Source: JAAXPZ01 sp965215705 (GTDB lineage: Bacteria; Campylobacterota; Campylobacteria; Campylobacterales; Sulfurovaceae). From it: 64,000 nt of DNA. Below the pieces are notes generated by a model that was given only the letters and a program-made list of their open reading frames with translations, was not told where the DNA came from and searched no databases. The position numbers were made by a program, and so were the translations under genes. Shown here piece by piece: positions 32,563 through 41,853 of this stretch (positions are counted from its first letter, which is position 1; each line of letters begins with the position of its first letter). The stretch covers positions 1 to 64,000 of the forward strand of contig CBDCEE010000002.1 in NCBI GenBank assembly GCA_965215705.1, in the 5' to 3' direction.

Positions 32563-34476
32563 ATGAGAACAGATACCTATACCGTCACGGACACATGTGC
32601 CTTAGAGCGCATAGACTTATCACTATTTGAAAGAGAAACACAGCTCTTGGTGCAGATATTTTGTGGACAAGAGAAGCACTTTTTGAAACAGATATCTACC
32701 TATCTATCGGAGCATCTTCCTTTTGCACATATCATCGGTACGACCACAGACGGTGAGATCGCACAAGAGCATATCACTACAGAGCACACGGTGATCTCTT
32801 TTTCATCTTTTGTACAAACAGCACTGCACAGTGCACACATTAGAGGTGAGGATGCATTTGAGAATGGTGTATATTTAGCCAGGTCTTTAGTCGAAGAGAA
32901 TACAAGATTGTTGATACTCTTTAGTGATGGTACCACCACCAATGGCGAGGCCTTTCTCAAGGGGGTAGAGTCTGTTGCCAAAGAGGTAGTGATCGCAGGG
33001 GGTATGGCAGGAGACAATGGGCAGTTTATACAAACCTATGTATCCCATGGAGAAGAACTTCTGGAGCAGGGAGCTGTTGGTGTAGCACTGAATTCGGATG
33101 CTTTGCATGTCTATAATGATTTTAGTTTTAATTGGTCCCCTATTGGTGTGGAGCATACGATAGATCATGCAGAGCATAACAGGGTCTATAGTATCGACCA
33201 TATGAGTCCTGTAGATTTCTATACTAAATATTTGGGAGAACAGGTCTCCGAAGCATTGCCGGCTACCGGGATCGAGTTCCCCCTGATCACAAAAAAAGAG
33301 GGAATTGATGTTGCCAGAGCAGTAATCGCAAGGCATGAAGATGATTCACTCTCATTTGCGGGTAATCTACATTCAGGGGATAAAGTGAGACTGGGATTTG
33401 GCAATGCAAAAATGATCATGAAAGAGTCTTTTACCTCTCTTGCAGAGAGCTATCAATACCCAATAGAGAGCTTTTTTGTCTACTCCTGCATGGCAAGGAG
33501 GCGTTATATGCCAGACTTTATACAGGTGGAGATCAAGCCGTTCGCACAGACTGCTGTCACGGTTGGTTTCTTTACGTATGGAGAGTTTTATCATCATGGG
33601 GATCATAACGAACTCTTGAATCAGACATTTACGGTGGTGGCGCTTTCAGAATCACCTGATGCCCAATACAGTGGGCAAAAAAAGCACAGGGAAAAGCCTT
33701 TTGGGGATACGAGTGGGTACAGTACTACGATCGAAGCATTGACCCACTTGATCAACCGCTCTACAGAGGATTATGAGCAGCAGGCAAGGGAGCTGGAAAA
33801 GGAGAAACTCTATTCTCAGCATCTACTTGAAGCACAGAAGACCTTTATCCGGCATGCGATCCATGAGACTAATACACCGCTCTCCGTGATCATGGCAAAT
33901 ATCGAACTTTTTGAACTTTACTATGGGAAGCATCCCAATATGGTCAATATAGAGATTGCAGCAAAAAGTATCCATAATATCTATGAAGATCTCAGCTATC
34001 TGATCAAAAAAGAGCAGGTGAAGTATCCAAAGAAAAAGATTGACCTGATCGATTTCCTTAGAAGTAGACTGGATTTTTTCGATAGTATTGCCAAGCGGTC
34101 TCATATCATACTGAATCTTCTTGCAGGAGAAGAGTGTAGTATGGTCTTCTTTAATGAGACCAAACTGCAGAGAATCATAGACAACAACCTCTCCAATGCG
34201 ATCAAGTATACAGAGGATGCGGAGCATGTATCTATCGATGTATATGAAGAAGAAGCAGGTGTGGTTCTCTGCTTTATCAGTAGGTCTTTACCGATCCGAG
34301 ATATAGACAGTGTCTTTGAAGCATATTATCGCGAAAGTGAGCTAGAGGATGGTCTGGGGCTAGGGCTAAATCTGGTCAAAAGGATCTGTGATGAAGAGGG
34401 GGTAAGGATCATGGTTGACTCTGATAAGGATGAGACGCGGTTTTGCTACTATTTTTCCAAGGAGGAGGAGAGGTGA
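32563..34476 (+). CDS. FIST-domain sensor histidine kinase
   Basis: 637-aa kinase with a ligand-sensing FIST region instead of a periplasmic sensor. FIST_N covers about residues 30-215 (IIGTTTDGEIA, LLILFSDGTTTNGEAFLKG, IAGGMAGDNG) and FIST_C about 220-365 (SFFVYSCMARRRYM, GFFTYGEF). A coiled coil (about 395-425) leads to the phosphoacceptor His in FIRHAIHETNTPLSVIMANIELF (about 434). The ATPase domain has N-box NNLSNAIKYTED (about 541) and G-box DGLGLGLNLVKRI (about 594). No membrane helix is seen, so it is cytoplasmic. FIST domains are thought to bind small ligands such as amino acids. Its stop overlaps the regulator start (GTGA). Confidence 0.87.
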   Translation: MRTDTYTVTDTCALERIDLSLFERETQLLVQIFCGQEKHFLKQISTYLSEHLPFAHIIGTTTDGEIAQEHITTEHTVISFSSFVQTALHSAHIRGEDAFENGVYLARSLVEENTRLLILFSDGTTTNGEAFLKGVESVAKEVVIAGGMAGDNGQFIQTYVSHGEELLEQGAVGVALNSDALHVYNDFSFNWSPIGVEHTIDHAEHNRVYSIDHMSPVDFYTKYLGEQVSEALPATGIEFPLITKKEGIDVARAVIARHEDDSLSFAGNLHSGDKVRLGFGNAKMIMKESFTSLAESYQYPIESFFVYSCMARRRYMPDFIQVEIKPFAQTAVTVGFFTYGEFYHHGDHNELLNQTFTVVALSESPDAQYSGQKKHREKPFGDTSGYSTTIEALTHLINRSTEDYEQQARELEKEKLYSQHLLEAQKTFIRHAIHETNTPLSVIMANIELFELYYGKHPNMVNIEIAAKSIHNIYEDLSYLIKKEQVKYPKKKIDLIDFLRSRLDFFDSIAKRSHIILNLLAGEECSMVFFNETKLQRIIDNNLSNAIKYTEDAEHVSIDVYEEEAGVVLCFISRSLPIRDIDSVFEAYYRESELEDGLGLGLNLVKRICDEEGVRIMVDSDKDETRFCYYFSKEEER

Positions 34477-35135
34477 AAATACTGTTACTAGAAGATGATG
34501 TGTTATTGGGGGAGGCAATCGAAAAATACCTAACCGTAACGGGTCATCTAGTGGAGCTTTGTAAGCATGGCGATAAGGCCTATGCGGTGCTCCAGCATAC
34601 CAGATATGATCTTCTGGTCTTGGATATCAATGTACCGGGGCTGGATGGGCTGACCTTGCTGGAAAAACTTCATGCACTCAAGATCCAAACCCCTACGATC
34701 TTTATCTCCGCATTGGTAGATATCGAGGATATCTCCCGTGCCTATGATCTAGGATGTTATGACTATCTAAAGAAACCCTTTCACCTCAAAGAGCTGGTGA
34801 TCAAGATCGATAAGATTCTGCAAGGCAGACATATGCCTACCGAGCATTTGCGTCTCTCTGAGAACTATAACTACCATATGGAAGAGTCTATCCTACGTTT
34901 TCAAGGAGAGGTACAGATCCTCTCCAGTAGACGGCAGCAGATCATTCGTCTACTGGTCTCCAACCGTAGCCGTGTGGTGAGCTATGATATGTTCCGAGAG
35001 CTTGTATGGAGTGACAGTTATGTGGATGATGCCACGATCCGTGCAGAGGTAAACCGCCTCAAAAAATCACTCAAAGAGGATATCATCCTCAATGTACGAT
35101 CGATCGGGTACATGATCGATCGACCCAAAGAGTAG
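34473..35135 (+). CDS. OmpR/PhoB-type response regulator
   Basis: Partner of the preceding FIST kinase. The receiver domain has acidic pocket EDD (residues 7-9), phospho-acceptor Asp51 in LLVLDINVPG, and Lys near residue 100 in YLKKPF. The C-terminal winged helix binds DNA (SYDMFRELVW..., DDATIRAEVNRLKKSL, VRSIGYMID). The chosen GTG start at 34473 follows GGAGGAG and overlaps the kinase stop; an in-frame ATG at 34443 lies inside the kinase gene and is less likely. 220 aa. Confidence 0.92.
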   Translation: MKILLLEDDVLLGEAIEKYLTVTGHLVELCKHGDKAYAVLQHTRYDLLVLDINVPGLDGLTLLEKLHALKIQTPTIFISALVDIEDISRAYDLGCYDYLKKPFHLKELVIKIDKILQGRHMPTEHLRLSENYNYHMEESILRFQGEVQILSSRRQQIIRLLVSNRSRVVSYDMFRELVWSDSYVDDATIRAEVNRLKKSLKEDIILNVRSIGYMIDRPKE

Positions 35136-35148
35136 TGCAAATTCGGGC

Positions 35149-35937
35149 TTAACGAATACTCTGAAGGATTCCTTCAAAATCTCTCAGGTAGACCATGTTG
35201 GGTCCGTCGCTGAGTGCTTTTTCTGGATCAGGATGTACCTCAAAGAAGAAGCCGTTGACACCCACTGCATCGGCGAGCTTTGCCATGTAGGGAGCGTATT
35301 TGCGGTCTCCGCCACTTTTACCTCCTAGGGCAGAGGGCTTTTGGGTGGAGTGGGTGACATCCATGACTAGTGGATAGCCAAATGCCTTCATGTCAATAAG
35401 CTGCCTGAAGTCTACGACCAGATTGCCCAGTCCAAACATACTGCCGCGTTCTGTCAACATGATCTTGTTATTGCCACTCTCTTTGACTTTGGTGGCGGGG
35501 TGGATCATATCTTTACCGTCTAAGAATTGGGCTTTTTTGATATTGACGATCTTGTCTGTTTTGGCTGTGGCGATAAGTAGGTCAGTTTGGCGGCAGAGAA
35601 AGGCGGGTATCTGGATGATATCTGCTACTTCAGCGATCGCAGAGGCCTGAGAACTCTCGTGGATATCGGTGGTGATAGGCAGACCAAACTCTGTCTTGAC
35701 ACGCTCTAGTATCCTCAGCCCCTCTTCGAGTCCTGGCCCTCTATAGCTAGAGAGGGAGGTGCGGTTGGCTTTGTCAAAAGAAGCTTTGAATATGTATGGA
35801 AATGACAATTTTTCTGTCAACTTTTTGATGGATTCTGCCAACGACATAATCATCTTCTCGCTCTCTATGACACAGGGGCCGGAGATGATAAATTTTTCCT
35901 CTTGTAGTTGTCGGTATAGTGTATCTGTGCTCGTCAT
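35149..35937 (-). CDS. kdsA: 2-dehydro-3-deoxyphosphooctonate aldolase (Kdo-8-phosphate synthase)
   Basis: Condenses phosphoenolpyruvate with arabinose 5-phosphate to Kdo-8-phosphate for lipopolysaccharide inner core. FIISGPCVIESE, FKASFDKANRTSLSSYRGPGL in pieces, LTERGSMFGLGNLVVDFRQ in pieces, and MDVTHSTQKP are family hallmarks. 262 aa. It overlaps the kdsB stop by 4 nt and ends 13 bp from the converging response regulator gene. Confidence 0.95.
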   Translation of the reverse strand: MTSTDTLYRQLQEEKFIISGPCVIESEKMIMSLAESIKKLTEKLSFPYIFKASFDKANRTSLSSYRGPGLEEGLRILERVKTEFGLPITTDIHESSQASAIAEVADIIQIPAFLCRQTDLLIATAKTDKIVNIKKAQFLDGKDMIHPATKVKESGNNKIMLTERGSMFGLGNLVVDFRQLIDMKAFGYPLVMDVTHSTQKPSALGGKSGGDRKYAPYMAKLADAVGVNGFFFEVHPDPEKALSDGPNMVYLRDFEGILQSIR

Positions 35938-36689
35938 ATGTGTTGGATCCTCTCTTGTGCTTTAATATAGTCCTCCATGGTATCGATCCCGAAGGCATCC
36001 TCTGTGGTCTCGAGCATCTGTATGGTATAGCCGTTCTCCAGTACGCGTAGTTGTTCAAGTCTCTCTATCTTCTCCAGTGTGCTTGGCTCCATCTGACTAT
36101 AAGTGAGTAGGAAATCTCTGGTATAGCCATAGATGCCGATATGCCGATAGAAAGAGAGTGCTTCGGGTATCTCTCCCCCTGCGCTTCTTAGGGAGTCCCA
36201 CATATCACGGGGGTGAGGGATGAGGGAGCGGGAGAAGTAAAGGGCTTCTGCCTTGCTATTGACAACCACTTTGACCACGTTAGGGTCATGGAGCTCAGAG
36301 GTATTTTGGATACGCTGAATCGCACTGCTCATAGGGATATGGCTGTTCACACCGTTAGCTACTTTAGAGATAAGTTTAGGATCAATGAAGGGTTCATCTC
36401 CCTGTACATTGACAATGATATCACAGCCAAGTCCCTGTACTGCCTCTGCGATCCTGTCTGTACCTGATTGGTGTGCTGTGTCAGTGAAGATGATATGGTC
36501 TGTAAACTGTTGACAATGTGTGGCAATCTCTTCGCTGTCTGTCGCGATATAGACAGCATCGATACCCTCTGCCAGTAGACTCTGCGCATAGACATGTGCC
36601 AATACACTTTTCCCCCCAAGATCGAGAAGGAGTTTTCCCGGAAGCCTGCTGGACGCTAGCCGTGCAGGGATCATCACGATCTTTTGCAT
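35934..36689 (-). CDS. kdsB: CMP-Kdo synthetase (3-deoxy-manno-octulosonate cytidylyltransferase)
   Basis: Activates Kdo with CTP. MQKIVMIPARLASSRLPGKLLLDLGGKSVLAHVY in pieces is the nucleotidyltransferase start; VNVQGDEPFIDP (about residue 92) is diagnostic. The longer frame (from 36707) overlaps kdsD; the ATG at 36689, 1 nt after the kdsD stop, fits the conserved N-terminus. 251 aa. It may use the preceding translation event because the ribosome binding site is weak. Confidence 0.93.
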   Translation of the reverse strand: MQKIVMIPARLASSRLPGKLLLDLGGKSVLAHVYAQSLLAEGIDAVYIATDSEEIATHCQQFTDHIIFTDTAHQSGTDRIAEAVQGLGCDIIVNVQGDEPFIDPKLISKVANGVNSHIPMSSAIQRIQNTSELHDPNVVKVVVNSKAEALYFSRSLIPHPRDMWDSLRSAGGEIPEALSFYRHIGIYGYTRDFLLTYSQMEPSTLEKIERLEQLRVLENGYTIQMLETTEDAFGIDTMEDYIKAQERIQHI

Positions 36690-36690
36690 A

Positions 36691-37638
36691 CTAGATACCC
36701 AGATCATACATCTGTATGATCCCTACCAGACGTGTCTGCTCATTGGTGACGAGCAGCGTATTGATCTTGTTTGCTGTCATGATATCACTGACTTGTGTCA
36801 ACTTGGTCCGAGGGGTAATCGTCTTAGGATTAGCTGTGAGAAGATCAGCGGTACTTAGGTCGAAGAATTTGTCTTCATGATCATCCATAGCTCTACGGAT
36901 ATCTCCATCGGTGATGATACCTATGATCTGCTCCTTATCCATGACAACCACGATACCCAGTTTGCCCAGGCTAATCTGAGAGACTATCTCTTTGATCGTA
37001 GCTTCAGGGGGACAAATGGGCAGGGCTTCGGTACGCATCACATCTTGGGCAGTAGTCAGGAGCCTTCGTCCCAGTGTACCACCGGGGTGGAACTTGGCAA
37101 AATGTGCTTCTTTGAATGCTTTGCGTTGCATCAAGGCGATCGCCAAGGCATCTCCCATTACCAATGTGGCAGTGGTAGAACTGGTAGGTGCCAGATAGAG
37201 AGGGCAGGCCTCTTTCTCTACAGCGATAAGGAGGTGGTAGTGACTATTCGTGGCAAGTGTTGAGTGGGAATTACCACTCATGGCAATAATGATATTGTGT
37301 TGGGACTTAAAAAAAGGCAGGAGTCTGAGTATCTCATCTGTCTCTCCAGAATAGGAGATGAGGAGTACGATATCCTCAGGCTCTATCATTCCTAGGTCGC
37401 CATGGTAAGCCTCTCCCGGATGCATGAAAAAACTGGGTGTACCGGTACTGGCGAAGGTGGCGGCGATCTTTTGGCCGATCAGTCCGGACTTGCCCATACC
37501 GGAGAGGATCAGTTTGCCCTTGGAGTGTTGGATGGCAGAGACCGCTTCTTCAAAATCATGCGTCAGCTGTGCCCCCAAGTTTTTGATGGCATCCGCCTCT
37601 ATGTCAAATACCTCTTTGGCGATAGTCAATGTGCTCAT
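36691..37638 (-). CDS. kdsD: Arabinose-5-phosphate isomerase (KpsF/GutQ family)
   Basis: Makes arabinose 5-phosphate from ribulose 5-phosphate, the first committed Kdo step. The SIS domain (residues about 35-170) has ILSGMGKSGLIGQKIAATFASTGTPSFF in pieces and SYSGETDEI. Two CBS domains follow (about 200-315; MRTEALPICPPEATIKEIV, GIITDGDIRRAM). 315 aa. First gene of the kdsD-kdsB-kdsA operon, so all three consecutive Kdo steps except the phosphatase are encoded together. Confidence 0.93.
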   Translation of the reverse strand: MSTLTIAKEVFDIEADAIKNLGAQLTHDFEEAVSAIQHSKGKLILSGMGKSGLIGQKIAATFASTGTPSFFMHPGEAYHGDLGMIEPEDIVLLISYSGETDEILRLLPFFKSQHNIIIAMSGNSHSTLATNSHYHLLIAVEKEACPLYLAPTSSTTATLVMGDALAIALMQRKAFKEAHFAKFHPGGTLGRRLLTTAQDVMRTEALPICPPEATIKEIVSQISLGKLGIVVVMDKEQIIGIITDGDIRRAMDDHEDKFFDLSTADLLTANPKTITPRTKLTQVSDIMTANKINTLLVTNEQTRLVGIIQMYDLGI

Positions 37639-37738
37639 TTTTATACTTTATAGTAGATTGTGTGATCAAGAATTATAGCATAACTCTATTCTAAGAAATA
37701 AGTTGTAAAATAATGCTTTGAATGAAAAGTAAATGAAG

Positions 37739-37813
37739 TGGTGACCCCACGGAGACTCGAACTCCGGTAACATGGATGAAAACCATGGATCCTAACCGCT
37801 AGACGATGGGGCC
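37739..37813 (-). tRNA. tRNA-Glu (anticodon UUC)
   Basis: On the minus strand: acceptor stem GGCCCCA / TGGGGTC, D-arm with AGCGGTTAGGA, anticodon stem CATGG-TTTTCAT-CCATG giving anticodon TTC, and T-arm CCGGAGTTCGAGTCTCCG. A discriminator A and an encoded CCA end at 37739. It lies alone between kdsD and the lipoprotein gene. Confidence 0.95.
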
Positions 37814-37880
37814 ACTTATAATCGGTGGTCGCAATTATACATATGCGGCCCTTAAAATAATATTAAAAAAAGAGAGTAAA

Positions 37881-38387
37881 ATGAAATTTTTTTATAAAAC
37901 TATACCTTTCGCCTTGAGTGTGCTGCTATTCTCTGGCTGTATGACAACACAACCAACTGTACCAGAGGCACAGAAAAGTACCTTTATCGTGATGAAAACA
38001 CCGGTATTTAGATATGCAGATCAAGGATTTGTGTATAAAGGAGCAGGGGTGACCAAGGTGGAGATATACTCCAGTGGGATAGCAGTGATGAAACTGGAGA
38101 TCACTGCCAACAAAGTCTGTAATGGCAATGGACTCTTCTCCTGCATGAGTAAAGCAGAATTCAACAAACGTTACCTCTCAGCCAGCTATCCCGAGGATAC
38201 ATTTGAGCGTATCTTTAGAGGCGAACAGATATTTGGTGGTGCAAACAGGGCTGCAAAGGCTGGCGGATTTGAACAAGCGATTCTTAAGTCAGGAGTTTAC
38301 GATATCCACTATAGTACGCTAAATGGAAACATTGTTTTCCGTGATACACTCTCCAACATTTTGATCAAGGTAAAGGAAAACAGATGA
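37881..38387 (+). CDS. Small lipoprotein of unknown function
   Basis: The N-terminus is a lipoprotein signal: MKFFYKTIPFALSVLLFSGC, with Cys in LFSGC as the lipidation site. The mature part (about 148 aa) is predicted soluble, with a Cys pair in KVCNGNGLFSCMSK, and I do not recognise the family. The open frame extends upstream to 37806, but that would run through the tRNA, so the ATG at 37881 (AAAGAGAG upstream) is chosen. The stop overlaps the nfo start by 4 nt, so they form one unit. Confidence 0.7.
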   Translation: MKFFYKTIPFALSVLLFSGCMTTQPTVPEAQKSTFIVMKTPVFRYADQGFVYKGAGVTKVEIYSSGIAVMKLEITANKVCNGNGLFSCMSKAEFNKRYLSASYPEDTFERIFRGEQIFGGANRAAKAGGFEQAILKSGVYDIHYSTLNGNIVFRDTLSNILIKVKENR

Positions 38388-39274
38388 GTAAATTTGTAGG
38401 GGCACATGTAAGTGCCAGTGGCGGGGTAGATAATGCACCGCTCAATGCGATGAAAATAGGGGCGAAAGCATTTGCCCTTTTTGTCAAAAACCAGAGACAG
38501 TGGACTGCCAAGCCGCTGGAGAGAAAGACGATCGAGGCTTTTCGAAAAAATCTAGAACAGAGTGGTATTTTGCCTAAACATGTACTCCCCCATGACAGCT
38601 ATCTGATCAACCTTGGACATCCTGAAAAGGAGAAACTGGAAAAATCCAGAGAGGCATTTATCGATGAGATAGAGCGATGTCGGCTTTTGGGATTGGTTAA
38701 ACTCAACTTTCACCCGGGAAGCCATCTGGTCAAGATCAGTAAAAAAGACCCAGACTATGAGATAAAGATTGCTGAGGCAGAGTACGCCTGTCTGGATGTG
38801 GTAGCAGAGTCTATGAATATCATTATCGAAGCGACCAGAGACTCAGGGGTGCAACTTGTTATCGAAAATACCGCAGGCCAAGGCAGCAACCTGGGATACA
38901 AGTTTGAACACTTAGCACATATCATTGCCAAAACAGAGGATAAAAGTCGTATGGGAGTCTGTCTCGACACCTGTCATACCTTTACCGCAGGTTATGACCT
39001 GCGTACGAGAGAAGCCTACGATAAAACAATGTCAGATTTTGACAGTATCGTAGGGGCTCAGTATCTTGCAGGGTTGCATCTCAATGACTCTAAACCAGAG
39101 TTAGGCTCCAGAGTCGATCGACATGACTCTCTGGGAAAAGGTAAGATAGGCTGGGATGCCTTTGGTTTTATCATGAATGATCCACGTATGGAGGATATCC
39201 CTATGGTACTGGAGACGATCGATGAGAGTATCTGGGCGGAAGAGATCGAAACACTTTACAGTTTGGTGAAGTAA
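38384..39274 (+). CDS. nfo: Deoxyribonuclease IV (endonuclease IV)
   Basis: Zinc AP endonuclease that nicks at abasic sites in base excision repair. MSKFVGAHVSASGGVDNAPLNA is the standard start. Metal ligands are visible in LNFHPGSHL, VIENTAGQGSNLG, GVCLDTCHTFTAGYD, HLNDSKPELGSRVDRHDSLGKG in pieces, and LETI. 296 aa. Confidence 0.95.
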   Translation: MSKFVGAHVSASGGVDNAPLNAMKIGAKAFALFVKNQRQWTAKPLERKTIEAFRKNLEQSGILPKHVLPHDSYLINLGHPEKEKLEKSREAFIDEIERCRLLGLVKLNFHPGSHLVKISKKDPDYEIKIAEAEYACLDVVAESMNIIIEATRDSGVQLVIENTAGQGSNLGYKFEHLAHIIAKTEDKSRMGVCLDTCHTFTAGYDLRTREAYDKTMSDFDSIVGAQYLAGLHLNDSKPELGSRVDRHDSLGKGKIGWDAFGFIMNDPRMEDIPMVLETIDESIWAEEIETLYSLVK

Positions 39275-39354
39275 TTCACTACTTTATATAGCAACTATTT
39301 TGAAATGTTATGGCAATATAAACCAATTTTTATTTCAAATCTGAAGGAGAGAGC

Positions 39355-40626
39355 GTGGTGTATTTGTTGAGAAGTGTGCTGTTTGCAGTGGTACTTATGG
39401 TAACGGGATGTGGAGATTTGGATCAACCAAGTAACCCTCAAGTAGAAGGTGGAGAAGTCGTCGTCTCTTTTGATCAGGCATTGATGAAAAAGACATTGAT
39501 GAAAGCAGGTGCAGCAGATGAAAACACTACAGTGTTTGGCTATACCGCCTACAAGATCCCTTATGTAACAACAGATGAAGAGGGGAATGAGGTGGCTGTT
39601 TCTGGCTTGATGGTGGTACCGACAGGACTCCCCGCAGCTGTGACAGAGCAGCTAGGTCTCTCTCTGGTCAGTGATGATCATGGTACGATCTTTGCCAATG
39701 CCGAGGCTCCTGGTGTCATAGGAGAGAATACAAGTGCCCCAGATGGAGCAGCGATCATTCTGACTGCATTGGCAGGCTTTGTAACACTGCAACCTGACTA
39801 TGTAGGCTTTGGCGATTCCAATGACCACTATCACCCTTTTATTTTGAAAAAATCTCTTGTTTCTGCGACTATAGACTTTATTAAAGCAGCCAGAGTATTT
39901 GCAGAAAAAAATGAGATTAAACTTAATGGACAGCTCTTTTTGACTGGATATAGTGAAGGTGGGTATGCTGCATTGGCTACACTAAAAAAGATAGAAGAGA
40001 CTCCCTCACTATTTGAAGAAATGCCAGTATCAGTAACAGCACCTATGGCAGGTCCTTATGCCTTGGATATTATGGCTCAAAAAGTTCTTGATCCAAGAGT
40101 TGGGACATTATCAGTCCCATCATTTATGGCGAATGTTGGCTATTCATATGCCAAGGCATATGGCAAAGAATTGACGGGCGTAATTAACGAGCCCTATGCT
40201 TCCAAGCTGGAAACACTATTTGACGGGAGTTTAAATCGTGCAGAAATAGACCCTCAGTTAACAACAGAAACGTTAGGTCTTTTTAACGCTGCCCTAATAA
40301 GTGGATTTTATAGTGATCCAGAGAATTGGTTTAAAAAAGCTATTCAAGAGAATGATATTCATGCATGGAAACCTACGACAACAGTAGAGTTTATGCACTG
40401 TGCCGAAGATGAAGTAATACCTATCGGTATTGCCCAATGGACTGTAGGAACAATGCATAAGATGGGGGCAGTTGGAAATGTAGAGCTTACGACAGTGACT
40501 ATCGATCTTACAAAAGAGACAGCGAAAGATAAAGAAATGTCTTATCATGCTAGATGTGGTAAATTTGCATATGGTGCAGCAGCAAAGACATTTGCTATTG
40601 AACGATTTATGAAGTTTGGATATTAG
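39355..40626 (+). CDS. Lipase/esterase-like alpha/beta hydrolase lipoprotein
   Basis: Exported hydrolase, 423 aa. The N-terminus LLRSVLFAVVLMVTGCGDLD is a lipoprotein signal with lipobox VTGC. The nucleophile elbow GYSEGGYAAL (about residue 200) matches GxSxG, and the Asp of HCAEDEVIPIG and His of SYHARCGKF (about 400) complete a plausible triad. The overall pattern resembles secretory lipases (PF03583). The start is GTG at 39355 with GGAGAGAG upstream. A FadL-type porin follows 8 bp later and an acyl-CoA ligase after that, which suggests it frees fatty acids outside the cell or in the periplasm for uptake. Confidence 0.75.
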   Translation: MVYLLRSVLFAVVLMVTGCGDLDQPSNPQVEGGEVVVSFDQALMKKTLMKAGAADENTTVFGYTAYKIPYVTTDEEGNEVAVSGLMVVPTGLPAAVTEQLGLSLVSDDHGTIFANAEAPGVIGENTSAPDGAAIILTALAGFVTLQPDYVGFGDSNDHYHPFILKKSLVSATIDFIKAARVFAEKNEIKLNGQLFLTGYSEGGYAALATLKKIEETPSLFEEMPVSVTAPMAGPYALDIMAQKVLDPRVGTLSVPSFMANVGYSYAKAYGKELTGVINEPYASKLETLFDGSLNRAEIDPQLTTETLGLFNAALISGFYSDPENWFKKAIQENDIHAWKPTTTVEFMHCAEDEVIPIGIAQWTVGTMHKMGAVGNVELTTVTIDLTKETAKDKEMSYHARCGKFAYGAAAKTFAIERFMKFGY

Positions 40627-40634
40627 GAGTAAAA

Positions 40635-41852
40635 ATGAAAAAGATAATATTATTAAGCACACTTACCAGTGCTATGGTGATGGCAGGTGCATACAAAATC
40701 CCTGAGCAGTCAGTCAACTCTATGGCATTGGGTGCTGCCTATATCGCACATACTACAGATGCGGACAGTGCGTATTTTAACCCTGCCAATATGAGTTTTT
40801 TAGACCCGGAAGTGAATTATTTTGAAGCAGGGATCACTTTGGCACATCTACCTAAAAATAACTTCGAAGGTACCCAAGCAGGTATCCCTATGCCTGCGGA
40901 TGCAGAGTCAGAGATAGAAAACTTGCCGATTCCCTATATGCACTTTGTCATGGCAACAGATAATAGATGGCGTTTTGGTATGAGTACTACGGTGCCTGCA
41001 GGATTGACCAAGCGCTGGAAAACACCGATACAAAAACTCTATGCAGAAGAGTTTACCCTCAAAAATGTAGAGCTCAATCCGGTTGTCTCTTATAAGGTCT
41101 CTGATACATTCAGTATCGGTGGTGGTATACGTATGGTTTATAGTGAAGGAAAAGTCTATAGTGATGGTGGTGCATTGGCACCGATCAAGAGAGAGATGGA
41201 AGGGGATACCATAGAGTGGGGCTATAATGTAGCGTTGGCATGGCGCCCTACCGAAGATGTAGCCGTAGGTATCACATACCGTTCCAAAATTGATCTGAAT
41301 GAAGAGGGACAGGCAAACCTCTACCTCAGCGGTATAGGCAGACAGTATGATGCCAGTGTTTCTGTACCTCTCCCTGCAGCACTCAATATCGGTATCAGCA
41401 AGACATGGAATGACAGATTGACACTGGAATTTGTATATGAGAGAACCTTTTGGTCAGCGTATGAAACATTAGATTTTGAATATGGTACACCGATTCAGCC
41501 AGCGTTAGTCGGGGCATTTGATGACCCCAAAGATAAACTATGGGAAGACACCAATACATTCAGACTGGGCCTGACCTATCAATACAATGATAAACTCACT
41601 TTGATGGCAGGATACTCCTATGATGAAACCCCTATATTGGAAGAGCATGTCAGTTATGAACTTCCAGATAGTGATGCACATATCTTTTCTGCGGGTTTCA
41701 AGTATAAGTATTCGGAGAATTTAACATTGGGTGCTGCAGTACTCTATGATAAGAAAGTGAGTCGCAAGATTACTCAACCTACCGGGATAAACGGTGAATT
41801 CTCTGATGGTGGGGCAGTGCTCTTGACAGCGGGTATCTCCTACAGGTTCTAG
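40635..41852 (+). CDS. FadL/OmpP1/TodX-family outer membrane porin
   Basis: Beta-barrel importer for long-chain fatty acids or hydrocarbons. A signal peptide ends MVMAGAYKIPEQS. The N-terminal plug resembles FadL: EQSVNSMALGAAYIAHTTDADSAYFNPANMSFL in pieces. The C-terminus ends in the barrel signal FxxGISYRF. 405 aa. It sits between a lipase-like lipoprotein and an acyl-CoA ligase, so fatty acid uptake is the best inference; hydrophobic pollutants are an alternative. Confidence 0.88.
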   Translation: MKKIILLSTLTSAMVMAGAYKIPEQSVNSMALGAAYIAHTTDADSAYFNPANMSFLDPEVNYFEAGITLAHLPKNNFEGTQAGIPMPADAESEIENLPIPYMHFVMATDNRWRFGMSTTVPAGLTKRWKTPIQKLYAEEFTLKNVELNPVVSYKVSDTFSIGGGIRMVYSEGKVYSDGGALAPIKREMEGDTIEWGYNVALAWRPTEDVAVGITYRSKIDLNEEGQANLYLSGIGRQYDASVSVPLPAALNIGISKTWNDRLTLEFVYERTFWSAYETLDFEYGTPIQPALVGAFDDPKDKLWEDTNTFRLGLTYQYNDKLTLMAGYSYDETPILEEHVSYELPDSDAHIFSAGFKYKYSENLTLGAAVLYDKKVSRKITQPTGINGEFSDGGAVLLTAGISYRF

Positions 41853-41853
41853 C

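Noticed and set aside
37806..37880. Upstream extension of the lipoprotein gene
   Set aside because: It would start inside the tRNA-Glu gene; the lipoprotein signal begins at 37881 with a ribosome binding site.
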